In this document: piece after piece, positions 55,612-64,000 of the stretch
Layout of the letters: every line of letters starts with the position of its first letter
How positions within the stretch are numbered: the first letter of the stretch is position 1
DNA from: Syngnathus acus
Taxonomy: Eukaryota; Chordata; Actinopteri; Syngnathiformes; Syngnathidae
DNA length: 64,000 bases
Reading direction: 5' to 3'
NCBI RefSeq assembly: GCF_901709675.1
Contig: NC_051087.1
Coordinates: forward strand, 17,229,067-17,293,066
Notes under the pieces: generated by a model
The model's input: only the letters and a program-made list of their open reading frames with translations
Told to the model about the DNA's origin: nothing
The model's database searches: none
Translations under genes and position numbers: made by a program

Positions 55612-55775
55612 GTGAAGCAGAAGAACAGTGTGGTTGAGCCAACCAAGAAGAAAGTGGCTGCTGATACAGGAACATAGCGTGAGAGTCGCAGAGGTCTTCT
55701 GGACAGGTTCACAGAATGGGGCAGGGGAGAAGAGTCTGGACCCTGCCCTTCACTCTTATGACTGCCACCAGGCAT
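55612..55775 (-). CDS. zdhhc5: zdhhc5-like palmitoyltransferase, coding exon 1 (start)
   Basis: ZDHHC5 is a membrane S-acyltransferase that moves palmitate from its own Cys (DHHC) to cysteines of target proteins, mainly at the plasma membrane and endosomes. This exon encodes residues 1-54. A variable N-terminus (MPGGSHKSEGQ..., about 12 residues longer than I recall for mammals) leads to RYVPVSAATFFLVGSTTLFF (TM1). The ATG at 55775 is the only one upstream in frame, with context GGGATGC. The donor is TTCAC|GTAAGTG, phase 2. A ctgcacag acceptor-like site 10 bp before the ATG suggests an upstream non-coding exon. The seven exons join without frameshift into 313 codons. The DHHC residues, DPG and TTxE are intact, so the enzyme should work. 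ZDHHC8 is the alternative; the tail favours ZDHHC5. Confidence 0.92.
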
Positions 55776-55785
55776 CCCTCCCTAA

Positions 55786-58028
55786 CTGTGCAGTGATGTT
55801 TTGGTTCTCATCTGCAATGCTGTGGGAGTTGTCATTCAGTTAAATGTTCTTACTGGTGTACCAAGTGGATTTGTAAATTCAAATTAGGATTTATAGAAAC
55901 AAAATTTAAATTGAGAACAACTTAATCAAATCAATCAAAAGAGAATGCAGGGATAACATGAACTAGGTTATCACTCTTCTATTGGACAAAAATACATGAT
56001 CTCAAGAAAAGTCCAGACACCAATACAAAAAATAAAGTTGTTTCAGCAACGAAATTCACGAAAATAAAATCAACAATAAAATGCAATTATGGTGTTACCC
56101 ACAAAACATTGACATCAAGTACTCTGCAGTAATCAATGAATTCAGAATTGTAGCTTGAATGCTCAAAAGATATTTTTTGTTTAACATCATAACTTAACAT
56201 GTTCCATTTGATCTGTTGGATATATCAAAATAAGGGAGTTGGATATAGCAAATGAGTAGACAGGGGAAAACCTGTCTTTTGAAAGACACATTTGAAACAG
56301 TCTAAGACATTAGCCTTCCACTTGTCATTCTGAAGTGCACTTGCTTATAAGTCAAGCCAAATTTGAAAACGTTTTTTTGTAATCTTACAGTCATATGAAA
56401 CCGAGATCTGAATTCAGAGCATCTGCAACTGTTTCAGAAAAATAATAAATAAATACAACTTGCTTTCAATCCAACATACATATTAGGCACAGCAGTCCAT
56501 AAATGTGCCAATCTAGAAGCGTGCTTTTCCTACAGGTGGACATTTAAAAAAAAGGCAAGTGATTCAGACCGCCTGACATATGAGCTGCATCAGAGATTGC
56601 ATTGACAAAAAAGAACTGATGTTGCCAAACTTCAGAAAATGGTTTGGGTGTAATTCATGTCCTTTAAATTTTCATAGGCAAAATTACACAACAACTAAAA
56701 AATATTATTCCGAGTAATTTGCAGAGGGGTAAGGTAACATCAGTTCAAGGTAAAATCACCAGCTTTTAAGATTACTTTTATTGGGCCACAGCGTCTCCAC
56801 TAATTTAATATTTCTACGATGTTAACAACAATCTAAGCACGCTTACAGGCTTGCACTTCCACATACATGACTCTCGTGCCTACACAGTTTCCCTCTTTAT
56901 TAGCCAGCAATTGATTTTTAGAAAAAGCAACAATGCACTTGAATTGGAAATAGAAACTTTTGTTTGACCTATAGAAAAATCTTAGGTCACTGATATTTGA
57001 AGGTTTTGAGATTTTTGAGTATATTGGCCAAAAAATCCACACCCTAACAAGCACTTCCTACTAAGATCAGATGTCTGTTTGCTGGACAGTTTGGGTCCTT
57101 TGGTGTTTGGACTTGAAACATTGCAAACAATTCAAATCAAATAGTTGTCCATCAAAAACCTTCCAATCCAATTGATCAGGATACTGCACCTAAAGAAACA
57201 CAAAAAGAGATTTTTTTTGTCATGGTGTAAAACTAAATTGTTAACAATTCAAGGCAATCTGTATTAGTGGAAGATGGTTGAATGACTGTAAGGCAACTTT
57301 GCCCACGGTAATATGCGTGTTTTAGGGAAGTTACTGATAATTATTTTATCAAACAATTAAAGGGAAGTGAGCCAACATTGACACTTATGGGATAGAACTG
57401 TGTTAAGAATGATGAGAATGATGAGATTTAACGATATTTTGGAACAGAACGGTGAAACACCTACTGCCGCCAACTTTTTGGGCGGAGTCTGCTTGATCGG
57501 ACACATCAGCCTGACTATGTCACAAAAGAAAGACATCACAATTTCCCGATTGGAAATTGTTGTAAAGACTATCACTTAAAATGTACAACAATCAAAGATG
57601 GAAATTGACAAACGCAAACATGTCAGCTGGCTTGTGGCTCAGCCAGGAGGCTCGACCCACCCGCACCGCGTCACAACATTGGCTTTTTGAAAGGATTGGT
57701 AGAACCGGACTTCCAGCGAGGAGGCCGACCCTTCAGCTGAGTGTGACCGTTTAAAGCACCTCCCTTTTGGATAGCCGGCAGAGGGAGTACCCCATACGTG
57801 GACTTTAGGGGAAATTTAATTCAAATGAACCCTTACCAATTTCAATGGACTATGTAACAACGCATGTATGAACAATTCAGCTTACATAAAGCCTCTCAGA
57901 ACATGTCATGTTTGCTTAAGTTGGTGACTGGTAAAAGGAAATAAACATGTCAGGGCACTTCAGCTGCAGAGGCTGCGCACTTCAGCTGCAGAGGCTGCTC
58001 ATTTCTTGCTCTTAAATCTGCCACAGAG
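55786..58028. other. 5' flank/intron of zdhhc5, no recognised feature
   Basis: This is AT-rich sequence without transposon or coding signatures I can name, notable as the longest repeat-poor stretch here. A short local duplication (cacttcagctgcagaggctg twice) lies at about 57957-57998. No promoter or untranslated exon could be placed with confidence. Confidence 0.4.
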
Positions 58029-58029
58029 A

Positions 58030-59905
58030 GGCTAATCCTTGTGATATGTTGAAGTAGTCATGAGTTTAGATGTCCAACCAAGACATGGTTGGGCATTGTC
58101 TTTGTACTCTTCACCTGGTTGCCGCCACACACGCTGGACAGCATCTGAACCAAATATGTTTATCTTGGTCTCATCAGACCACAGGACATGGTTCCAGTAA
58201 CCCATATCCTTAGTCTGCTTGTCTTCAGCAAACCTTTTGCGAGCTTCCTTGTCCATCTTTTTTAGAAGAGGCTTTTTCCTGGGACAACAGCCATGCAGAC
58301 CAATTGAATGCAGTGTGCGGCGTATGGTCTGAGCAAAGACAGACTGAAGCCCCCACCCCTTCAACCTCGACAGCAATGCTGGCAGCACTCATACGACTGT
58401 TTTCCAAAGCCAACCTCCGAATATGATGCTGAGCGCGCGCAATCAACTTCTTTGGTCGACCATAGCGAGGCCTGTTTTGAATGGAACTTGTCTTCTTAAA
58501 CTGTTGTATGGTCTTAGCCACCGTGCTACAGCTCAATTTCAGGGTGTTGGCAATCTTCTTATAGCCTAGGCCAGCGGTGGCCAACCCGCGGCTCGCGAGC
58601 CGCATGCGGCTCTTTGGCTAGTTTCATGCGGCTCTTTTACGTTCATATCAACATTTGTGTTTATTTTTCGTGCGCATTTGCTTCGCTTGAGTTCAATATG
58701 GTATTTTGGTCAAACGCGCATGCGCGTGAGGTGAAATCCCGCAACGGAGGAGGGACAAACAGAGCGATTGGTTTTGCTGGCTTTTTAATGAATGGCGACT
58801 GTGACTACGGGAGCCCATTAGGTCCAGAAAAGCTGACAAGACGCTTGCCAAAATGGCAAGGAAAAAATGCACAGCTAAACGAATATATGACGATGAACAC
58901 AGGACGTTTTTAACAGAGTTAAAGTTGTTTTTTGTTGAACGCTATGGCAAGCCATTCTGCCTGATATGTCGGACGTCATTGGCGCATTTAAAAGCTTCAA
59001 ATGGTCAGCGCCACTTCAGCTCACTTCATGCCAATATCGATAAGGACTTTGCAAAAGGGACTGAATTTCGCAAGCACAAGTTTGGAGACTTTGAAAAGTC
59101 AGGCAGAAAAATAGGTACAGTTTTTCAAAAAAATTACGAAGCACTCAGAGACTGTCACACTTGCATTGTTTCAACTGGCTTGGAACATTGCACGGGCTAA
59201 AAAGCCATACAATGAAGTGGAGTTCGTTAAAATATGCCTCAGTGACGTTCTTGTCTCCTGAAAACGACGAACTCAAACGAATGGTCTGTCCCGCCACACA
59301 TAGTAAGTGAAAAAAGTTATGTTTTTGTTTGTGGAATTTGTTGAACTGAGAGTTTGTCTGTGTGAGACAATGCACACAATGTTCATTGTTGAAAATGTGG
59401 TCTTTGGTCTGTGGTTTTAGTACTGTAGGAGTCAATTTGTCATTATCATGTTGGTGCGTGACATAATAATGTCACACAATAAATTTGGCTGAGCAGAGGG
59501 GTGTGTGTGTGTGTGCGCGTGTGCGCGTGCGTGTGTGTGTGGGGGGGGTGTTCATGTGTGCATGTGTATGATGTGGCTCTTTGCGATGAGACAGTAAAAA
59601 ATGTGGCTCTTAGTCTCTGACTGGTTGGCCACCCCTGGCCTAGGCCATCTTTATGTAGAGCAATAATTCTTTTTTTTAGATCCTCAGAGAGGTCTTTGCC
59701 ATGAGGTGCCATGTTGAACTTCCTGTGACCAGTATGAGAGTTACCTACAGTAATTTAATACACCTAATCCCCAATCACACCTAACACCTCGTTACACTAA
59801 CTAGTCGCATTATACAGGGAGGAAAAATGCCTAATTGGTCCCAATTTTGGCTTAATTTTGAGATTTTCAGTTGGGGTGTACTCACTTTTGTTGTCAGCAT
59901 TTTAC
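58030..59905 (-). mobile_element. Third Tc1-like element, split by a hAT
   Basis: The transposase starts at 59712 (MAPHGKDLSEDLKKRIIALH), is interrupted by the hAT, and resumes at 58563 with YKKIANTLKLSCSTVAKTI, RYGRPKKLIARA, a frameshift near 58340, then GLHGCCPRKKPLLKK and LWSDETKINIF (58130-58300). The 5' end shows aaagtgagtacacccc-type sequence (inverted, about 59874-59890). The catalytic C-terminal half is missing at 58030. Confidence 0.85.
58572..59637 (+). mobile_element. hAT element, 8-bp duplication, N-terminal ORF only
   Basis: Termini cagcggtggccaac and gttggccacccctg are inverted. The duplication gcctaggc is exact (58564-58571 and 59638-59645). The plus-strand frame 58853-59200 encodes MARKKCTAKRIYDDEHRTF, FFVERYGKPFCLICRTSLAH and RHFSSLHANIDKDF, the zinc-finger N-terminus of a SPIN/GTF2IRD2-like hAT. 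Most of the transposase is deleted. GT-rich sequence lies at about 59500-59560. Confidence 0.9.
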
Positions 59906-59979
59906 ACATGCATTGTTGTATTTTGAGTTACTTTGAAGTAACAATAAGTTTACTTTGCTATCCAAGCTCTACAGTGACT

Positions 59980-60946
59980 ACCGTAATTTTCGGACTATAA
60001 GTCGCGGTTTTTTTCATAGTTTGGGTGGGGGGGCGACGTATACTCAGGAGCGACTTATATATGGTTTTTTTCACAAATTTTTACTTGATCATTAACACAT
60101 CACTTACTTACAAGTATAGTTGACCACTTCACATGTTATTTTTAGTATAGTTGATCACTTCACATGCTTTGATATCTTTATCTTGAACATATTCAAAACA
60201 TGAAAAATAGAGAGAAAAAATCAAATAAAGTAATTAACACTTTAAAGCGTCATATCCTCTGGACATGTCCTCTGTCACCAGGATGACATAAAGGACGAGA
60301 AATTTGATCGATGGATTTAATGATTTGGAGTGACACAAATGGTTTGATAATATTGTTTTTTATGTGATAGTTATTTAAAATATAGTTTATATATCGTTGT
60401 ATGGGCCTGTGGAATAATTTAAACTGCGGCGCGGCACACGGCATTGTTGACAAAGGACGATCGATAAAAGACGAGAAATTTGATCGATGGATTTAATGAT
60501 TTGGAGTGACACAAATGGTTTGATAATATTGTTGTTTATGTGATAGTTATTTAAAATATAGTTTATATATCGTTTATGGGCCTGTGGAATAATTTTAACT
60601 GCGGCGCGGCACACGGCATTGTTGACAAAGGACGATCGATGGATTTAATGAATTAGAGTGACACAGATGGTTTTATAAACGTGTTATTTATGTAATAGTT
60701 TTTTTTAAATAACTGAATGTTACGTCAGGCCCGTTCTCAGCTCCTCGTTTGTGTTTGTCACGTTAGCATACCGTATCGTTTAGCCTGTTGTTGCTCGTTC
60801 ATGTCTGTTCTTGGTGTTGGATTTTGTCAAATAAATTGCCCCCCAAAATGCGACTTATACTCCGGAGCGACTTATATATGTTTTTTTTCACATTTTTGGG
60901 CATTTTATGGCTGGTGCGACTTATACTCCGGAGCGATTGACGTCAT
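59980..60946. mobile_element. 'gacttatac' MITE, tandemly expanded
   Basis: The left terminus taccgtaattttcggactat is at 59981. The internal unit gatcgatggatttaatgatt begins at 60306, 60482 and 60634 (spacings 176 and 152), the last with a changed continuation. Then come the family blocks ctcgtttgtgtttgtcacg and gacttatactccggagcgac. The L2 at 60947 abuts or truncates it. Confidence 0.65.
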
Positions 60947-63197
60947 ATGATGGCGCCGCGGATGGCAGCCACGGTGAGTCGCTCTCTGTTTATTTGTCTT
61001 ATTTTGTGTGTTTTCTGTGTCCTCTGCTGTCCATCCCGGATCACTTTTACTAGAGAAGCGCTGTTAAACATCGGACAGTCTTCTTCTGGTATTTTCTCTT
61101 CTGTTCTCTTCGATTCAGACTGTTTGTCGGAGATTCTAGCCGGAGCGGCGGTGCTGTACAAGCTAGCACGGCGACGGCGGCGCGGAAAACGAGCCGGAGC
61201 ACTCGTAAGGCTGAGGCAGAGAGGGTTCCGTTCTGCCCTACCGTCAATTCATCTGGCGAATGTCCGCTCCCTGGCGAACAAGATGGACGAACTGCTGCTC
61301 CTCACTTCAAGGAACACGGACTTCAGCAGATCCGCCGCGCTGTGCTTTGTGGAAACGTGGCTCAGCGAACGAACGCCCCACCACGCCGTGGAGCTAGCGG
61401 GCTTCAGGCTAACGCGAGCAGATCGCAGCGCGGAGCTCTCCGGAAAATCAAAGGGAGGTGGTCTCTGTTTCTACATTAATGAACGTTGTTGAAAGAGTTT
61501 TGCAGCCCTCTCCTAGAAACACTTTTCATAAACTGCCGGCCGTTCTATTCACCACGGGAGTTCTCCTCGATCGTCATGGCGGCTGTTTACATCCCACCAC
61601 ACGCACGTGCGAGTGAAGCCACGCAGATGCTGGCTGACCAGGTAACAGACATGGAGAAACTTCTACCAAACTCACTAATCATTGTTCTGGGTGATCTTAA
61701 CAGGGCGAACCTCGCACACGAACTCCCCAGATACAGACAGCATGGAACGTGTCCCACCAGAGGGGCGCAGACTCTGGACCACTGCTACACCGTGATCAAG
61801 GATGCATACCACTCTGCGGCTCGTGCAGCTTTAGGACTCTCGGACCACTGTCTAGTTCATCTGATCCCGGCCTACAGGCAGAAACTAAAAACTTCTAAGC
61901 CTGTGGTGAGGACTGTGAGGAAGTGGACAGTGGAGTCAAGGCAGGACCTCCAAGCCTGCTTTGACTGCACCGATTGGGGAGCTTTCGAAGCTGCAACTTC
62001 AGACTTGCATGAACTCACTGACACTGTCACATCATACATCAGTTTTTGTGAGGATCTGTGTGTGCAGACTAAGACCTTCTGCACGTACAACGACGACAAA
62101 CCTTGGTTGACACCGAACATCAGGAGGCTGCGCAAAGTCAAGGAGGAGGCCTACAGGAGCGGCGACCGCGACCTGTTCAGGAAGACCAGAAACACGCTGA
62201 ACCGAGAGGTCAGGAAAGCCAGGAGGTGTTACGGGGAGAACCTGAAGAGACACCTCTCTGCCAATCCTGATCCCTCAACAGTGTGGAAAGGTCTGCAGAG
62301 CATCACGGGCTACATGAAACGAACCCCCCGTCCTGTGGAGAGCCCAAGGCTTGCTAACCAGCTAAATAAGTTCTACTGCAGGTTTGATCGGTCCTCCCAC
62401 ACAACGGGACTTCCTGCAGCACAATCTACATACTCACCTCTCCCCACAACTGCTCTGTCCACACCTCTATCATCGTTGTCACCCACTCTCTCTCTCTTGC
62501 AGAGGCCGTGCCCGCACTCCAGGTCCGCGAGGAGGAAGTGCGCCGGATGTTCCGGAGACAAAAGACCAGGAAGGCACCGGGCCCAGACGGCGTGTCACCT
62601 TCCTGCTTGAAAGTCTGCGCTGAGCAGCTGGCGCCCACCTTTGCACGGATCTTTAACCGTTCTCTGGAGCTGTGTGAGGTGCCCTCGTGCTTCAAGAGCT
62701 CCACCATCGTTCCAGTGGCCAAGAAGCCCGCCATCACAGGTTTGAATGACTATAGACCCGTCGCACTGACATCTGTGGTCATGAAATATTTCGAGAGGTT
62801 AGTGCTGAACCACCTGAAGGAGGTCACGGGCCCCCTGCTTGACCCCCTCCAGTTTGCCTACCGGGCAAACAGGTCAGTGGATGATGCGGTCAACATGGGA
62901 CTGTACTACATCCTGCACCACCTGGACACCCCAGGAACGTACGCCAGGATCCTGTTCGTGGACTTCAGCTCGGCGTTCAACACCATCGCTCCTGACATCC
63001 TCCAACAGAAGCTCATCCAGCTTGCGGTGCCTGCCCCCACCTGTCAGTGGATCACCAGCTTCCTGACCAACAGGAGACAGCGTGTGAGGCTGGGGGGCAT
63101 CACATCTGACACCCGGACCACCAATACTGGAGCCCCTCAGGGGTGCGTCCTCTCCCCACTGCTCTTCTCTCTCTACACCAATGATTTGCCCGTATAA
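60947..63197 (+). mobile_element. L2-like LINE, frameshifted and 3'-truncated
   Basis: Three frames together give the N-terminus and endonuclease start (60947-61492: LANVRSLANKMDELL, CFVETWLSE, SGKSKGGGLCFYINE), the rest of the endonuclease (61486-62610: INCRPFYSPREF, VLGDLNRAN in place of GDFN, GLSDHCLVHL) and RT (62508-63197: [56 protein letters not shown]). It ends before motif C (FADD), so it cannot be active. It is a different subfamily from the copy at 8395. Confidence 0.85.
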
Positions 63198-64000
63198 AGA
63201 CTGAACAATGGTGCATGAGGCGAGCATGGGTGAAAGTGTTCACAGAAGGTGATGAGATGTGGAGACAAAACAGACAAGAGAAACAGGAGGGGAAACTCGG
63301 AGAACGGCCAAGAACTCGGCGTAAAGGCGAAAACAACTCAAGGCCAACGAGGAGATGAGCACCGGAACAAGGGCCCCCACCTCACCCCCACGGAACAAAC
63401 ACCTCCACTTCACCCCCACAGATAAAAAGCCCCCCACCTCACCGCCACGGAACAAGGGGGCCCCCCACCTCACCCCCACTCCCCACAGCACTGGTGTGGT
63501 CGAGGTGACTCACGTCGCAAGTCAAACACAAGTCAATCAAATCGTCCCCCACCTTCGCGAGAAACATCATGCCATCGGTGGCCCCCGTCCACCCGTGCAA
63601 GAGAATAAAACCAGATCAAAGACGTTCATCGTTGTTATTTCTGAGGGAGAACTTTCTGCTGTTGTGGACTATTGGCAGAAAAAGCCCAGTGCTGTTTTGA
63701 ACTTGTATCCTGATAACAGAGCTTTTGAAACAAAGAATTTGGATTGATCTTGATCAACCTGTGTAAGTCTAATTTTTGTATTGGTGTATTACTCCTTTCT
63801 TTAATAGAAGAAACCAAACGAACACGAAACGAAAAATTGGATAAGAAGAGATCGGCTCAAGGCTTTGCCGTGGAGTGCGGGTGGCGCGCTTCCCAAAAAG
63901 TGTGAAAATCCAACACCTCGCAGGGCAAAACAAAAGAAACTGAGGGACGTACTAACGTTACCATCCAAGTCTCCACGGGCCCGTCAAAGTGTGAACTGTC
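63198..64000. other. Unclassified sequence with C-rich minisatellite
   Basis: A degenerate repeat of ccccacctcacccccacgga with gaacaa occurs about four times at 63375-63485. Beyond it I see an unremarkable plus-strand open frame to 63747 and no known repeat. Confidence 0.45.

Noticed and set aside
63355-63747. A 130-codon proline-rich host protein
   Set aside because: Its first half is a C-rich minisatellite and the rest matches nothing I know; no splice or start evidence.

Overview
The window reads as intronic DNA of a ray-finned fish, probably a percomorph teleost. The evidence is a vertebrate ZDHHC5-type gene cut into GT-AG exons and a teleost set of transposons: L2-, CR1- and Rex3-type LINEs, Tc1/mariner, hAT, ISL2EU-like, Penelope, Ty3/Gypsy and tRNA-derived SINEs. 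There are no operons, CRISPR arrays or bacterial signals. Family names rest on recognised motifs and recalled family knowledge; no database was searched.

One host gene runs through almost the whole window on the minus strand. I reconstruct seven in-frame coding exons of a zdhhc5-like palmitoyl acyltransferase: 55612-55775 (with the ATG), 47727-47848, 32365-32522, 27442-27614, 13599-13701, 4415-4506 and 153-279. They encode 313 residues with TM1, TM2, the DPG motif, the cysteine-rich domain with DHHC, TM3, TM4, the TTxE motif and the start of the cytoplasmic tail. The remaining tail exons must lie beyond base 1. The six introns are about 7.8, 15.2, 4.8, 13.7, 9.1 and 4.1 kb and are largely transposon sequence.

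Layout from left to right. 0.3-4.4 kb (intron 6): a terminal-inverted-repeat element with 267-bp internal tandem units, a 449-bp tandem duplication, a CA microsatellite. 4.5-13.6 kb (intron 5): two inverted copies of one MITE flanking a CR1-like LINE; the right copy is split by an L2-like LINE with an intact 1001-codon ORF; then Rex3 and hAT scraps. 13.7-27.4 kb (intron 4): a Penelope element split by a hAT MITE, an L2 split by a SINE, then a Tc1 element that contains an ISL2EU-like transposon, which itself contains a solo LTR and a SINE. 27.6-32.4 kb (intron 3): Rex3 split by a hAT. 32.5-47.7 kb (intron 2): a Gypsy element split by a hAT, CR1 copies, L2 copies, ZBED-type hAT remains. 47.8-55.6 kb (intron 1): a SINE, L2 tails, a second Tc1, Tigger-like MITEs. 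55.8-64 kb lies 5' of the first coding exon: a third Tc1 split by a hAT, a tandemly expanded MITE, and a frameshifted L2.

The mobile elements are not a cooperating system. They are a layered record of insertions, several with exact target-site duplications, from which the relative order can be read.
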